From positions 62,001-126,000 of the forward strand of contig NZ_JAPDUG010000003.1 in the NCBI RefSeq assembly GCF_026015885.1: a stretch of 64,000 nt of DNA. Reading direction: 5' to 3'. Source of the stretch: Halocynthiibacter sp. SDUM655004. GTDB taxonomy: Bacteria; Pseudomonadota; Alphaproteobacteria; Rhodobacterales; Rhodobacteraceae. The position numbers and the translations under genes were made by a program. Shown in pieces: positions 18,077 to 29,200 of this stretch. Numbering within the stretch: position 1 is the first letter of the stretch; each line of letters starts with the position of its first letter. The notes beneath the pieces are model-generated. The model did not search any database and had not been told where the DNA came from. It saw only the letters and a program-made list of their open reading frames with translations.

Positions 18077-18739
18077 ATGAGCGGTGGCGGACTACAACTT
18101 CTGGTATTGGCCGGAATAGCCCTATTTCTGATACTCAAGCTCCGCAGTGTGCTTGGGACACGTGACGGCTATGAGCCCACACAAAACGCTCAAGCCCAAC
18201 AAGCGGCGCGCAAGGCGGTCAGCGGATTTGAGGTAATCGATGGTGGTGTTGATCGGGATATCCTAGATAACATTGATGGCAACCCGAAAGCGGTTGAAGC
18301 CCTCACCGAGATGAAAAAGGTTGAACCGAACTTCAGCGTAACCGAATTCCTTGGTGGCGCGCGTGGTGCGTATGAAATGATCCTGATGAGCTTTGAGCGT
18401 GGAGACATCAAGGAGATCGAACCGTTCCTCTCTGAAGACGTTGCCGATAGCTTCACCGAAGTTATCGCCGCACGCGAAGACCAAGGCCTTACCATTGAGG
18501 CCGAGTTTGTGGGTGTTCGCGAGCTTGCACTTGTCGATGCGGAGTTTGACACCACAACCAAGCAAGCCGAAATGAAAATCAAATTCGTTGGTGAGCTTAC
18601 ATCCGTTGTGAAAGACAAAGACGGCAAGATCATCGAGGGTGACGCCCAAACCGTGAAGCGCCAGAAAGATGTCTGGACCTTTGCGCGCGAAATGGGTGCG
18701 AACGATCCGAACTGGCAGCTGGTTCAAACCGGCGAGTAA
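18077..18739 (+). CDS. timA: Tim44/TimA family membrane-anchored protein
   Basis: The 220-residue protein starts with a single N-terminal hydrophobic helix (residues 4-24, LLVLAGIALFLILKL) followed by a Tim44-like domain with EFLGGARGAYEMILMSFERGDIKEIEPFLSEDV. The family is the bacterial relative of the mitochondrial import factor Tim44. In alphaproteobacteria its role is unproved, though an adaptor role at the inner membrane is usually suggested. It precedes mltA by 5 nt, and it is divergent from fxsA. Confidence 0.9.
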   Translation: MSGGGLQLLVLAGIALFLILKLRSVLGTRDGYEPTQNAQAQQAARKAVSGFEVIDGGVDRDILDNIDGNPKAVEALTEMKKVEPNFSVTEFLGGARGAYEMILMSFERGDIKEIEPFLSEDVADSFTEVIAAREDQGLTIEAEFVGVRELALVDAEFDTTTKQAEMKIKFVGELTSVVKDKDGKIIEGDAQTVKRQKDVWTFAREMGANDPNWQLVQTGE

Positions 18740-18744
18740 TTCAC

Positions 18745-19758
18745 GTGCTGCGTTGGCTGATAACCGGGCTGGGAATTGTCCTCGCTCCGCTTGCGGCCAA
18801 CGCAGAAACGACCGCGCGCGTTCTTGAATTTGATACGCTGTCCGGCTGGCAGGATGATGACCATGCCGCCGCGCTTGATGTGTTTCAGGAAACATGCCGT
18901 TTGATGGATGATGCCGAGTGGCGGAACCTTTGCGCCTTCGCGGCGACTGGCCCCGATGCCAAGAATTTCTTCGAGTTGTTCTTTCGACCTGTCCTCATCG
19001 AAGACGGGTCGCCTGCCTTGTTTACCGGATATTTTGAGCCGGAGCTGTTTGGGTCACGAAGCCGAAACGGGCAATACCGCTACCCGCTCTATCGAAAGCC
19101 CCCTGCTGAATACGTCAACCTCACAAGAAAAGAGATTGATCAAAGCAGCTTGTTGAGCGGCCTTGCGATTGCGTGGGTCGATAATCCGGTCGATGTCTAT
19201 TACCTGCAAATTCAAGGCTCAGGTCGCGTTCGTCTTACCGATGGAAGCGCAATTCGTGTTGGCTATGGCGGCGAAAACGGTCACCCAAATCGTTCAATCG
19301 CGCAGGAACTTATCAATCGCGGGATCATGAAACGAAGCGAAGCCTCAAACGCGCGCATTCGGTCTTGGTTTAACCGCAACCCAAGCCTCGGGCAGGAAAT
19401 TCTTTGGACGAACCCTTCGTATGTGTTCTTCCGGAAGGTTTCGGTTCCGGGAAACAAAGGGCCGCGCGGGGCGATGAACCGTTCCATAACGGCGCTTCGT
19501 TCGCTCGCCGTTGATCCGCGGTACATCCCGCTCGGTGCGCCAGTTTGGATGGAAAAATCAGGGCGGCTTGCGCTGAAACGATTGATGGTGGCGCAGGATA
19601 CGGGGGCCGCAATCAAAGGTGCACAGCGAGCAGATGTTTTCTTTGGAACGGGTGCCGCAGCCGGAGAGATTGCCGCGCAAACCAATGACGCCGGGCGCAT
19701 GGTTGTTCTTATGCCGATCCAAACAGCATTTGCGATTGCGCCAGATTGGGCTGAGTAA
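18745..19758 (+). CDS. mltA: MltA-type membrane-bound lytic murein transglycosylase
   Basis: MltA cleaves peptidoglycan glycan strands to 1,6-anhydromuropeptides. The 337-residue protein has a signal peptide (residues 1-21, ending LAANA), the MltA beta-barrel domain with FTGYFEPELFGSR and YYLQIQGSGRVRL, and the 3D-domain C-terminus with QDTGAAIKGAQRADVFFGTG containing the catalytic Asp. The start is GTG at 18745. Unlike E. coli MltA no lipobox Cys is visible, so it may be soluble in the periplasm. It adjoins timA and the Smr gene; smr begins on the base after its stop. Confidence 0.94.
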   Translation: MLRWLITGLGIVLAPLAANAETTARVLEFDTLSGWQDDDHAAALDVFQETCRLMDDAEWRNLCAFAATGPDAKNFFELFFRPVLIEDGSPALFTGYFEPELFGSRSRNGQYRYPLYRKPPAEYVNLTRKEIDQSSLLSGLAIAWVDNPVDVYYLQIQGSGRVRLTDGSAIRVGYGGENGHPNRSIAQELINRGIMKRSEASNARIRSWFNRNPSLGQEILWTNPSYVFFRKVSVPGNKGPRGAMNRSITALRSLAVDPRYIPLGAPVWMEKSGRLALKRLMVAQDTGAAIKGAQRADVFFGTGAAAGEIAAQTNDAGRMVVLMPIQTAFAIAPDWAE

Positions 19759-20355
19759 ATGAAAAAGCCCCGCGGACTACACCCAGATGAAGAAGCGCTT
19801 TGGCGTGTTGTTGCCGAACAGGCAGAGCCGCTGCATCCGAAGCAACCGCTGACAAACTCTGGCGCTTCAATTCCTGATCCAAAGCGCAAACCGGTCAGGA
19901 TTAACAAATCCGGACTGCGCGCCTTCAACATCGGAGAGAAGGCCCCGCACCGCAATCAAAGCCATGATCTTAAGCCTGCATTGTCTGATCGGATCGGGCA
20001 AGCACCAGTTCATATGGATCACAAGACCTTCGGCAAGATGAAACGTGGCCGTATCATTCCGGAAGGCAAGCTTGATCTTCACGGAAAGACAATGGCGCAA
20101 GCCCACCCCGCGCTTAATCGCTTTATCCTTGATGCCTATGCGGATGGAAAACGCCTTGTGCTTGTTGTGACGGGCAAAGGCAAACACCGTGATGAACCGG
20201 GGCCGATCCCCGTTCCTTTCGGTGTTCTGAAACATCAGGTACCGCAATGGCTGATGATGGCACCGCTTCGCTCCGCTGTTTTGCAGGTCAGCGAAGCACA
20301 TCTAAAACATGGCGGAAGCGGCGCCTATTACGTTTACCTACGCAGGCACCGCTAA
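19759..20355 (+). CDS. Smr-domain protein (possible endonuclease)
   Basis: The 198-residue protein has a polar N-terminal half and a C-terminal Smr domain with the signature LDLHG (105-109), the long helix, and TGKG (138-141). Smr domains in MutS2 and related proteins nick DNA or RNA. This standalone form follows mltA directly in many alphaproteobacteria, but its substrate is not known. Its 3' end overlaps the convergent MFS gene by 18 nt. Confidence 0.92.
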   Translation: MKKPRGLHPDEEALWRVVAEQAEPLHPKQPLTNSGASIPDPKRKPVRINKSGLRAFNIGEKAPHRNQSHDLKPALSDRIGQAPVHMDHKTFGKMKRGRIIPEGKLDLHGKTMAQAHPALNRFILDAYADGKRLVLVVTGKGKHRDEPGPIPVPFGVLKHQVPQWLMMAPLRSAVLQVSEAHLKHGGSGAYYVYLRRHR

Positions 20356-21561
20356 GAAGGGTTTTACCCAGCGCATACCAGCAGCCACAAGGATACAAGC
20401 CAAAGCGAAGTAAAGCGCAATGCCGTACATCTGTTGGCCAAAGTCGATGTTCATATCAATTAACGCGCCAGTAAGACCCGGTCCGATTGCGGATGCTGCA
20501 ACCATGATCGCAGCGGCCATTGCTTTGATCGAACCGAGATGCTTGGTGCCATAGAACTCGGCCCAGAAAGCAGGGAATGCGACGGTGCTCGCGCCTTGCG
20601 AAAGCCCAAGGAAACCGAGCGCGACTGCCATTCCAGTAAGCGTTGAACCAGATGCAGCAAGCGCAAATCCAAGCGCCATCGGGGCAAGGCAAAATGGTAG
20701 GATGCGCGGAGTCGAGAAACGGTCGATCAAGACTCCGGTAAGTACCATGGAAAAAGCACTTATGAGCGTAAAGATTGGAAACAGAGCCACAAACCCGAGG
20801 TGGGTAAAGCCTTTGATCTCCACGATATGAACCTGTTGAAAGAAGAAGGATGTCATGAAGCATGGCGGCCCTAGTAGTGCTGGCAGCATGAACCAGAACA
20901 GTGGATTCCCGAGGACCTGTTTACGCCGCCAATGATGCCCGCCCATCCCGACGGCTTGATTTTCTTTGGCCAATGATTGGGGTGTTCGCTCATAGCGCAG
21001 GAGCGTAACAAGCAGGGGAATGGCGAGCAGAACGAGGAACGCAGCCAACAGCCAGAGTTTTTGCCAAGCAAAATACGCCATCAACGATACAAAGATAAAC
21101 GGTAGCAACGCCTCGCCAGATTTGAACCCGAGCGATGCAATGGCAAGCGCGCGCCCGCGGGTGGCAACAAACCACCGTGCCATTGAAACTGTGGTGGCGT
21201 GGGCGGTCATGCCCTGCCCTGTAAACCGAAGCGCAAAGATGACGAAAACAAGCGCCGTCGCGTTCGGAACAAAGGCCATCGCGACGCAAGACAGCGCCAG
21301 CAACCCAAGGACAGTCGCGCCCAAAACACGTATGCGCAAATGGTCAACGAGTCCCCCTGCCCAGACCATAACAACTGCTGATGCGGAGGTTCCGAGAAGA
21401 TAGATCCCGCCCCACGCCCCGTGCGACAAATCAAAGTCGCTGCGGATCGAGCCAGCGAAAATCGAAATAAAATAAGTTTGTCCGAAACTGGATGTCAGGG
21501 CCAGCAGAAAGCCAGCGGCGAGCCAGCGGGCGTTTGCCGCGAGGAAATTTAGAAATGTCAT
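20338..21561 (-). CDS. Major facilitator superfamily transporter
   Basis: A 407-residue carrier with about 12 hydrophobic helices and a central cytoplasmic loop (about 195-215). Cues are the SSFGQTYFISIFAGSIR start, the AGGLVDHLRIRVLG segment (motif A-like, G-x-L-x-D-R variant between helices 2 and 3) and FRFTGQGM-type helix 5 region (RFTGQGMTAHATTVSMARWF). This resembles the oxalate/formate antiporter-like group of MFS proteins, but no substrate is assigned. AGGA lies about 7 nt before the ATG. Confidence 0.88.
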   Translation of the reverse strand: MTFLNFLAANARWLAAGFLLALTSSFGQTYFISIFAGSIRSDFDLSHGAWGGIYLLGTSASAVVMVWAGGLVDHLRIRVLGATVLGLLALSCVAMAFVPNATALVFVIFALRFTGQGMTAHATTVSMARWFVATRGRALAIASLGFKSGEALLPFIFVSLMAYFAWQKLWLLAAFLVLLAIPLLVTLLRYERTPQSLAKENQAVGMGGHHWRRKQVLGNPLFWFMLPALLGPPCFMTSFFFQQVHIVEIKGFTHLGFVALFPIFTLISAFSMVLTGVLIDRFSTPRILPFCLAPMALGFALAASGSTLTGMAVALGFLGLSQGASTVAFPAFWAEFYGTKHLGSIKAMAAAIMVAASAIGPGLTGALIDMNIDFGQQMYGIALYFALACILVAAGMRWVKPFLAVPA

Positions 21562-21614
21562 AGGGGTCCTTTGTTGCCGCGGAGTTTGGCCCGAGCGACA
21601 AGAAATGAAAACCC

Positions 21615-22718
21615 CTATTTCAAAACATCTTGAACCGGGTCCAGAATAATTTCGGTTGTACGTTGAAGTGTAAAAGCAACGCCTGGAACGATACCGGTTG
21701 ATGTTGAAGGTTCTGACTGCAGGGCCTCATTCAGAACGCTCATGTTGTTAAGCATCTCAATGGCCATTGGGCTTGTTGCCGCCGTGAAATGCCCAAGCCT
21801 GTCTGAATCCGGGATATTGGACAGGTTGAATACCGTGACTTCGAATTCTGCAATCTCATGCACGCCTTCGATATTTCCAAGCCGGTTTGGCTGGCCGGTT
21901 ATGAGCGCGGAAACGCGGAGGGCACGGTCGCGGTCTGATACAACGATGCCGAAGGGTTGCGGCAGTTTCTCAATGCGGCTTGCTTGTTCAAAGAACACAT
22001 CAATGTCGATATCTGGAGAAATAAGAAGAACCCCGGATACCAACTCACCCAGTTTGCTCTGATTACCAAGCGCAATGGAGCGCAGCGTTTCCATGACAAG
22101 CGAGCTTCCAACAGAATGCCCGATGATCAGAATTTCGCTCGCACCCGCGCGTTCGATTGCGTCTATGAAGTTTTCGAAGTTATTCCGCGCCGCAAGCACA
22201 CTGTCGCGATCATAGGCATACCCGAAAGCACTCCCTGCGCTGGGCCATGAGAAATGCGCCATCTCACCAGTGAATGTGAAATCCTCTGCGATTTGCGCAG
22301 CGCGATAGAGCCCTTCGGAGAAATTGTTGTTGAAACCGTGGACATAGACAACAACATGCCGCTCGCTGGGCGCGCGTTTAAGCAGCCGCGCCCGCAGGCT
22401 GCGCTCAAAGCTATTCTGCCCATTAAAAAGGTTGGCCCGAACCGTGGCGAAATCTTTGGACGTGTCGACTTTGCCATTTGACCAGTTGATTTCACCCGCA
22501 GTCCTGTTTGGCGGAATGGAGATATCAAACTCGACAAATCGTGTCTCGCGCGAACGCTCGTCACCGAACCCGACGGTTCGGTCTGGCATGCGGTTTGTGG
22601 CAACGTGAATGGTCTGAAGGCTGGCTGTATCGGCGCGCTCGGCAAATCGTATTTCACCGCGCTGCGCACAGGCAGCGAGAATTGCTAAAGCAGCAATAAA
22701 TACAATTCGCAGAGTCAC
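21615..22718 (-). CDS. Alpha/beta-hydrolase lipoprotein (DUF900 family)
   Basis: The 367-residue protein has a lipoprotein signal peptide with lipobox LAAC (Cys17). The hydrolase domain shows YVHGFNNNFSEG (oxyanion region, about 125-137), HFSWPSAG, and the nucleophile elbow GHSVGSSLV (about 200). It matches the DUF900 esterase-like family, whose substrates are unknown. The start is probably GTG with GAGGA 9 nt upstream. It lies 33 nt upstream of the hslU 3' end, reads in the opposite functional context, and is co-directional with hslU. Confidence 0.87.
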   Translation of the reverse strand: MTLRIVFIAALAILAACAQRGEIRFAERADTASLQTIHVATNRMPDRTVGFGDERSRETRFVEFDISIPPNRTAGEINWSNGKVDTSKDFATVRANLFNGQNSFERSLRARLLKRAPSERHVVVYVHGFNNNFSEGLYRAAQIAEDFTFTGEMAHFSWPSAGSAFGYAYDRDSVLAARNNFENFIDAIERAGASEILIIGHSVGSSLVMETLRSIALGNQSKLGELVSGVLLISPDIDIDVFFEQASRIEKLPQPFGIVVSDRDRALRVSALITGQPNRLGNIEGVHEIAEFEVTVFNLSNIPDSDRLGHFTAATSPMAIEMLNNMSVLNEALQSEPSTSTGIVPGVAFTLQRTTEIILDPVQDVLK

Positions 22719-22751
22719 AATATATGGTCCTCGTCAGAGAGGAAAAATCAC

Positions 22752-24056
22752 CTATAGCACATATCGACTGATATCGGTGGATTTGGCAAGAGCGCCCAGA
22801 TGCTTCTCAACAAATTCGGCATCAACCGATATGCTTTCGCCTGACTTATCCGGCGCTTCGAAACTCAACTCCTCAAACACGCGTTCAAGAATAGTATAGA
22901 GTCGCCGCGCACCGATATTTTCGACAGATTGGTTCACCTCGGCGGCAATTTTCGCGAGTGCTTTAATGCCATCTTCTGTGAACGACACAGTCACTTCTTC
23001 GGTCGCCATAAGCGCAGTGTACTGAAGCGTTAGCGCGTTGTCGGTTTCGGTCAGGATACGCACAAAGTCATCTTCGGTCAGATCCCGCAACTCCACACGA
23101 ATTGGCAGACGACCTTGAAGCTCCGGCAAAAGATCACTTGGCTTCGCAATGTGAAAAGCGCCGGACGCGATAAAGAGGATATGGTCGGTTTTGACAGGGC
23201 CGTGCTTGGTTGAAACCACTGTGCCTTCGATCAGCGGAAGCAAATCACGCTGCACACCTTCGCGCGAAACATCGCCGCCACGGGCATCGCTTCGTGCGCA
23301 AACCTTGTCGATCTCGTCAAGGAAAACGATGCCGTTTTCTTCTACACTTTCAAGCGCCTTTCGCTGAACGGTTTCATCGTCCAGCAACTTGTCGGCCTCT
23401 TCGCCGATCAGAATGTCATAGCTTTCAGCGACGGTCATTTTCTTGCGAACAGTTCGGCCGCCCATGGCTTTGCCAAACAGATCACCAAGATTCATGATGC
23501 TCGCTCCCCCTGGCTGTCCGGGGATATCAAACCCCTGCATCGGGTTGGTTGTGTCGGCGACATCAAGCTCGATGATCGTAGAGTCCAACTCTCCGGACTT
23601 GAGTTTTCTGCGGAACATCTCGCGGGTTTGTTCGCGGGCATCAGTTCCGGCGATGGCCTCAATGACGCGCTCTTCTGCGGCTTCGTGGGCTTTGGCCTTC
23701 ACATCCTCGCGCATGAATTCGCGGGTTTGGGCAATTGCGCTATCCACCAGATCACGCACGATCTGCTCAACATCGCGGCCGACGTAACCGACCTCGGTAA
23801 ATTTTGTTGCCTCAACCTTGATAAACGGCGCACGCGCGAGTTTGGCCAGACGGCGAGAGATTTCGGTTTTACCAACTCCAGTTGGCCCGATCATCAGGAT
23901 ATTTTTCGGATAAACCTCTTCTCGAATGTCGTCCGCGAGCTGCTTGCGCCGCCACCGATTGCGAAGCGCAACCGCAACCGCACGTTTGGCATCGTTCTGG
24001 CCGATGATGAACCGATCAAGTTCGGAAACGATTTCGCGGGGGGTAAGGTCTGTCAT
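22752..24056 (-). CDS. hslU: HslU (ClpY), ATPase of the HslUV protease
   Basis: HslU unfolds substrates and feeds them to the HslV peptidase. The 434-residue protein has [27 protein letters not shown] at the N-terminus, Walker A GPTGVGKT (57-64), the pore motif GYVGRD, Walker [11 protein letters not shown] and the C-terminal [15 protein letters not shown], ending ISRYVL, which inserts into HslV. The order is hslV, a DUF2157-type gene, then hslU: the three are overlapped or separated by only 2 nt, so the protease genes are split by a membrane-protein gene. Confidence 0.98.
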   Translation of the reverse strand: MTDLTPREIVSELDRFIIGQNDAKRAVAVALRNRWRRKQLADDIREEVYPKNILMIGPTGVGKTEISRRLAKLARAPFIKVEATKFTEVGYVGRDVEQIVRDLVDSAIAQTREFMREDVKAKAHEAAEERVIEAIAGTDAREQTREMFRRKLKSGELDSTIIELDVADTTNPMQGFDIPGQPGGASIMNLGDLFGKAMGGRTVRKKMTVAESYDILIGEEADKLLDDETVQRKALESVEENGIVFLDEIDKVCARSDARGGDVSREGVQRDLLPLIEGTVVSTKHGPVKTDHILFIASGAFHIAKPSDLLPELQGRLPIRVELRDLTEDDFVRILTETDNALTLQYTALMATEEVTVSFTEDGIKALAKIAAEVNQSVENIGARRLYTILERVFEELSFEAPDKSGESISVDAEFVEKHLGALAKSTDISRYVL

Positions 24057-24058
24057 GA

Positions 24059-25126
24059 TTACTCCGGATTTGCAGAGGTATAGGGCGGCAATCGGTCTTT
24101 AAGGGGAAAATCAGGGAGCGCTCGCATAAGGCTCGCCCGTATCTGCACCCACCAAGTGCCAAGTGCTGTTATGAAAACGCCAAGAATAAGAAGCGTCGCG
24201 ACAAAGGAAGTTTCTTCGTTTGTCGAGTTTTGTAAGGCGTAGAGTATGAGAACACCGACGTATCCGATGCCGGCGGTTAGGAAAGAGCGGCGATCAATTA
24301 CCAAGGCAACGATTGTGACAAGCAATAACGCAAGTGCGGTCAACGAATAGCCAACAGTACCGCCGACATTGAAAAGCGACATAGCAATTGTGTTCACAAG
24401 CGCCGGAGCGGCGAGGATATGGAGCCAGAAGCCACTCGCCGAAAAACGGCTGATCCGATGCGGGTCGCGCAGGTCAAAGTAGAGGCCGGCAAGGAATGCC
24501 GCGATCCCGAACACAAGCGACCCATATGCAAGATAGGTGCCATTCCCCAAATCAAACAGATCGCTCGTAAGGAAGAAGATGCTCGGCACTGTATGGGTAA
24601 AATGGTTTATCACCGAAAATACAAAAATTAGGCCGAAAACCCCAAGTACGAACATTGAAAACGGGAGCTTGAACACACGATAGTACAAGGCCATCGCAGC
24701 CATGCCGATGAGGCCGACGGCAATCCCGGCGGCTTCGGTTTCTGGGCCAATTGTGAGGGCAACGCCGAAAGCTAGGAAAATCCCAAACCCAGCGGCTAGA
24801 GCAATACTTGGTAGGCTCATACGGCGACGAGCGGTGAAATACATCGCGAAGACCCAGCAAAGCGCCATTCCCGCGAATGGAACGATCGCACCGCTTCCAA
24901 GCACAACCGTGATTGCCAGAACGCCAGCAAACAATAGGCCAAGCCCAACCGTTACAAAAATCTCGGAAAAGCCTTTGAAGAACTCAAAGGGTTCGTCCTC
25001 TTCCGGAAGGAAATCTCGAACGCTTTGGCGGGACTGTGCGATTGTTATGAGTTTGGTCGCCTGCGCCTCGGTCATGGCGCCTGCATTTACAGCGGCGCGG
25101 ATGTCATCAAGGGTGAAGCTGCTCAT
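24059..25126 (-). CDS. DUF2157-like polytopic membrane protein inserted between hslV and hslU
   Basis: A 355-residue protein starting [22 protein letters not shown]. The soluble N-terminus (1-75) has the short acidic stretch [13 protein letters not shown], then about ten hydrophobic helices to the C-terminus, which matches the general form of DUF2157-type membrane proteins. Function unknown. I chose ATG 25126, which overlaps the hslV stop as ATGA; a longer frame upstream would lie in hslV. The tight coupling with hslV and hslU suggests co-expression, perhaps under heat shock. Confidence 0.78.
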   Translation of the reverse strand: MSSFTLDDIRAAVNAGAMTEAQATKLITIAQSRQSVRDFLPEEDEPFEFFKGFSEIFVTVGLGLLFAGVLAITVVLGSGAIVPFAGMALCWVFAMYFTARRRMSLPSIALAAGFGIFLAFGVALTIGPETEAAGIAVGLIGMAAMALYYRVFKLPFSMFVLGVFGLIFVFSVINHFTHTVPSIFFLTSDLFDLGNGTYLAYGSLVFGIAAFLAGLYFDLRDPHRISRFSASGFWLHILAAPALVNTIAMSLFNVGGTVGYSLTALALLLVTIVALVIDRRSFLTAGIGYVGVLILYALQNSTNEETSFVATLLILGVFITALGTWWVQIRASLMRALPDFPLKDRLPPYTSANPE

Positions 25127-25686
25127 GATTTGGCGTCGATCGTTTCGACAGTAAGGTTGCCGTTGGTGTAAACGCAAATATCAGAAGCAATCGCCATCGC
25201 TTTGCGGGCCACTTCTTCGGCATCGTCAAGATTTTCAATCAATCCGCGCGCCGCAGCCAGAGCGAAGTTTCCGCCAGAGCCGATCGCAGCAATATCATGC
25301 TCCGGCTCAAGCACGTCGCCTGCGCCAGTGATGACAAACAGATCGGTTCCGTCCGTAACGATCAACATGGCCTCAAGCTTCTGGAGGTATTTATCCGTGC
25401 GCCAATCCTTGGCAAGCTCAACACTTGCGCGCGCCAGCTGTCCTGGCGTGGCTTCAAGCTTCGCCTCAAGACGCTCAAGCAAAGTGAAAGCATCCGCCGT
25501 GGAACCGGCAAATCCGGCAACAACGTCAAACCCACCGGGGGAGAGGCGGCGTACCTTGCGCGCCGTGCCTTTGATTACAGTTTGGCCAAGCGAGACTTGT
25601 CCGTCACCTGCAACAACAACCTTGCCGTTCTTGCGCACGCCGATAATCGTTGTGCCGTGCCATCCGGGAAACTGATCTTCTGCCAT
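25123..25686 (-). CDS. hslV: HslV (ClpQ), peptidase of the HslUV protease
   Basis: HslV is the threonine peptidase that forms two stacked hexamers capped by HslU. The 187-residue precursor begins [11 protein letters not shown], with catalytic Thr12 after removal of the leader (GTTIIGVRK). [39 protein letters not shown] and [14 protein letters not shown] are the other family blocks. A heat-shock-type promoter lies 33-61 bp upstream. It is coupled to the membrane-protein gene by an ATGA overlap. Confidence 0.98.
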   Translation of the reverse strand: MAEDQFPGWHGTTIIGVRKNGKVVVAGDGQVSLGQTVIKGTARKVRRLSPGGFDVVAGFAGSTADAFTLLERLEAKLEATPGQLARASVELAKDWRTDKYLQKLEAMLIVTDGTDLFVITGAGDVLEPEHDIAAIGSGGNFALAAARGLIENLDDAEEVARKAMAIASDICVYTNGNLTVETIDAKS

Positions 25687-25718
25687 TGGCTTCTGTGGCT
25701 CCTTGTTTGTTTGACGTT

Positions 25719-25747
25719 ATATGGCGGTCGTTTGTTGGTCTCGCAAG
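25719..25747 (-). promoter_or_regulatory. Probable RpoH (sigma-32) promoter of hslV operon
   Basis: On the minus strand CTTGCGA (plus 25741-25747) and GCCATAT (25719-25725) are 15 nt apart. This matches the sigma-32 form CTTG...CCATnT better than a sigma-70 promoter, and places the start about 25 nt before the hslV ATG. Confidence 0.5.
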
Positions 25748-25785
25748 ATTAATTGAGCAAAAACAGCGCAAACCCTACAAACCCA

Positions 25786-25815
25786 AAGAAAAAGGCGCCC
25801 GTTTCGGGGCGCCTC
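25786..25815 (-). terminator. Rho-independent terminator of trxA
   Basis: On the minus strand a GC-rich stem pairs AGGCGCCCCG with CGGGCGCCT around a three-base loop (plus 25793-25814), followed by TTTTTCTTT. It lies about 22 nt after the trxA stop. Confidence 0.85.
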
Positions 25816-25836
25816 TGATGCATACTGAAGTCTGGG

Positions 25837-26157
25837 TTAAACAGCTTCGTCAATCCAGGTTTGAAGCGCGGCTTTTGGAGCGGCTCCGACCTTGGAAGAG
25901 AAAACTTCACCATTCTTGAAAAGGAACAGAGCGGGAATGCCACGAACACCAAGTTGACCAGGTGATTGTGGGTTCTCGTCAACGTTTACCTTAACGATTT
26001 TGACCTTGTCCCCGTATTCGTCGGAAAGCTCTTCAAGAGCGGGTCCGATTTGCTTACAGGGGCCGCACCACTCAGCCCAAAAATCCACAACAACTGGGAC
26101 ATCGGCTTGGCGCACTTCGGCGTCGAATGTTTCGTCTGTTACGGCAACTGTAGCCAT
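25837..26157 (-). CDS. trxA: Thioredoxin TrxA
   Basis: Thioredoxin is the general cytoplasmic dithiol reductant. The 106-residue protein has the active site [10 protein letters not shown] (Cys31, Cys34), VDFWAEW before it, [23 protein letters not shown] with the conserved cis-Pro, and the KVGAAPK C-terminal region. Length and motifs are those of TrxA itself rather than a specialised thioredoxin. It is downstream of addA on the same strand with 60 nt between, and ends at a strong terminator. Confidence 0.98.
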   Translation of the reverse strand: MATVAVTDETFDAEVRQADVPVVVDFWAEWCGPCKQIGPALEELSDEYGDKVKIVKVNVDENPQSPGQLGVRGIPALFLFKNGEVFSSKVGAAPKAALQTWIDEAV

Positions 26158-26217
26158 CTGCTCTCTCCTAGAGAAATTCGTTTCGGCTTTAGAACCTAGG
26201 GTCGGCCAAGGGTATCG

Positions 26218-29200
26218 TCAAGGCATGTTCACGCGAGATAGCGCCGCGGTCACGGTTGCGTTAGGAAGCGCCATCAACTCTGCGGATTTCGTCCAAAGAA
26301 TTGCGCAACTTATCGGTTTGTTCGGATAGATTTGCGAAATCGCTGCAACATATGCGCCCATCTGTCGTAACAATCCTTCCGGAACCTGTTCCATGTTTTT
26401 TGGCACGATGGCGTTGGTTTTGAAGTCCACGATCAAGACTTCTGAGTCTGTTACGATCAACCGGTCAATCTGGCCTTCAACTGCCCGCCCGCTGAGCTCA
26501 TCCAGTTTGGCCACAACGTTTACCTCGGCGAGCGCGGATGGGCTAAAGACGTCCGCCAACTTCGGATTTGCAAGGCAGTTGGACGCCTCCTTCAGCAACT
26601 CCGGATCATCTCGCCCGAGCAATTGCCTTGCGCGCTCTGGACGATCTTCTTCGGGAACGGTTGGAAGATGCTCAAGCAGAAGGTGGATATCCGTTCCGCG
26701 CTGCAATGCTTCCTCCTCGGAAAGACCTCCAACACCAGAAAGCGCTTTTTCTCCTCCAAGATCAGAGGGTGAAAGCGGCTTGGCTGGCTTCACAGGTACC
26801 GGCGCGGTCTGGGTTGCCCATGCGGGCAATGCCGTATCCTTTGCTGTGTTCACCTTGTTGAGTTTCGCAATAGGTAGCGCACTCCAATCCTCATTCTGAA
26901 GCCGAAGCCCCTTCCCTGAAGGAGTGTCAAACTCAACGGCACCCGCTGCCCTCATGCCTTTTTCTACAATTCCGTGCCACGCGTTGCCGTCTTTATCGAG
27001 CTTTCCTGCGCCGCAAACGATGAGCCACTTTTCCGCGCGCGTCATCGCAACGTAAAGCAGCCGCATCTTTTCTTGCTGCTGCAGGTCTTTCATCGTGTCG
27101 ACCTGATTGGAAACTTCGGGCGGCATTTGTTTTGCTCCGGGTTTCCAGATGACGCTGTTATCCGCCATCTTGACCAACTGGGCATCAACGCTGTTTTTCT
27201 TTGCTGCCGTGTCAGGAAGAATAACGATCGGCGCCTCCAGCCCCTTCGCGCCATGAACCGTCATCACCCTTATCTGGTCGCTTGCGCTATCGACCTGACG
27301 TTTGATCTCGACTTCATCTGTTTGAAGCCATGACAGAAAACCTGTGAGGCTTGGAATTTCCATCTGTTCAAAATTCAGCGCCTGATCCAAAAGCGCGTCT
27401 ATCCCGTCCTCTGCTTCTTCCCCAAGCCGGGCAATCAACTTTTTGCGGCCACCAAAAACAGTCAGCGCGCGTTCAATGATTTCGTAGGGTCGCAAGAAGT
27501 CAGACGCCCGCCTGAGATCTTCAAGCATCCTCATTTCCTCGGGGAATTCTTCGGCGCGATTACGCATCGCGGCCCAAAGATACTTTTCCTGTCGTCTGTG
27601 CGCGAGGTCAAAGAGCTGCTGTTCGTTCCAACCAAAGAGCGGCGATTTCAAAACACTTGCAAGCGACAGGCTATCTTCAGGCGTCGCAAGAAACGACAAA
27701 AGCGCGACGATATCTTTAACCGCAAGCTCACCGCCAATCTTGAGCCGATCCGCGCCGGCAATATCCAGCTTCTGCGCTTTACATTCGCGGATGATTTCAG
27801 GGAAAAGGCCGCGCCGCCCCTGAACGAGGATTAGAAAGTCTCCTGGTGTAACGGGCCGCTGTTCAAATTTGCCGGAATGTCCGATTTCGGCTGGAATAGT
27901 GACCTTTTCTTCGATCATCCGCTTGATTTCACCAGCGATCTTACGCGCGAGCCGAACGTTGTGATGGCTTTGCGAAACCTTATCAACGGGGTCATACCAA
28001 TTGCGCTCGTCGTTGTCTTGTTCGGGCTCTTCAAGTGGCCAATGATCCACGCGCCCCGGCATCGCGGATTTGAACGCAAGATGGGTCGTTTCGCCGCCCA
28101 CGCCATTTCCGCCGATTGCTTTGAATGTGAAGTCAACAAGCGACAAAACCGGCTCTGCGGAACGGAACGAATGCTCAAGCTGCAGATTCACGAGCCCTGC
28201 CCCCGCCTCTTTCAGGCGCTCTGCAAAATGGGCGTTCATCCGATCAAACTCTGCCGGATCGGCCCCCTGAAAGGAGTAAATGGATTGCTTTTTGTCACCC
28301 ACAACAAAGATCGACCTATGCGTATCTTCCTTGGCGCCCTCGCCGCTCGTAAGCTCTTGGGCAAGGTTCTCAATAACCTGCCACTGCGCTGGGCTGGTAT
28401 CCTGTGATTCATCAACAAGAATGTGGTCAATCCCGCCATCAAGCCGATAGAGCACCCATTGCGCAACCAGCGGATTGGTTAGCAAGTCTCGTGCCTTATA
28501 GATTTGATCGTCAAAGTCGAGCCAGCCTCGGACTTGCTTCTTTTGCTCGAACCGCGGCAAGAACTCAGCCGCAAACCTGCGCAAAACAAGCGTGCGCTCC
28601 GCTGTATGAAGCCGAAGACGAGATGAACGCGCGTTTTCGACCCTCGCCATGAGCTTCTCGAGGGCATCCATCTTGTCGGAGATCAGCTTTTGCGTAGCTT
28701 TGGTTGGTACAGAACCGATCTTCGCCTGCGCGGCTTTTGCTCCGTCTTTGAACAGGAATACATCCTCAAGAATGAGGAGATCCTTCGCCGACAAGGTGTC
28801 AAAATCTACAAGCCGAAGCTTCTCACCGTTTTTCGCGTCGGTTGAACTACCCTGAAGAAAGAATGGCAGTATCTCTTTCAACAGCGCGCCGTCAGTTGGC
28901 AAAAAGGTATCGTTCTCAAGGTCGGCTTGAGAGTATCCCGCCGACAGGCCAAGGCTTTGCCAAATCTCAGCTGCATCTACGGGCGTAGATAACTCATTGC
29001 GAAACTTGGCAATTTCCGCAGTGAACTTCCCGAATTCTTCGGCTGTATATACCGCCGCTACATCATCAATGAGCGCGCGCTGTCCACCAAGGATCATTTC
29101 GTCGATCACTTCCTCATGCAGCAATCGCGCCGAACGCTCGTCCATTTCGCTAAACTGTGGCGAAACACCGGCCTCAAGCGGAAAGCGCCGTAGGATCGAA

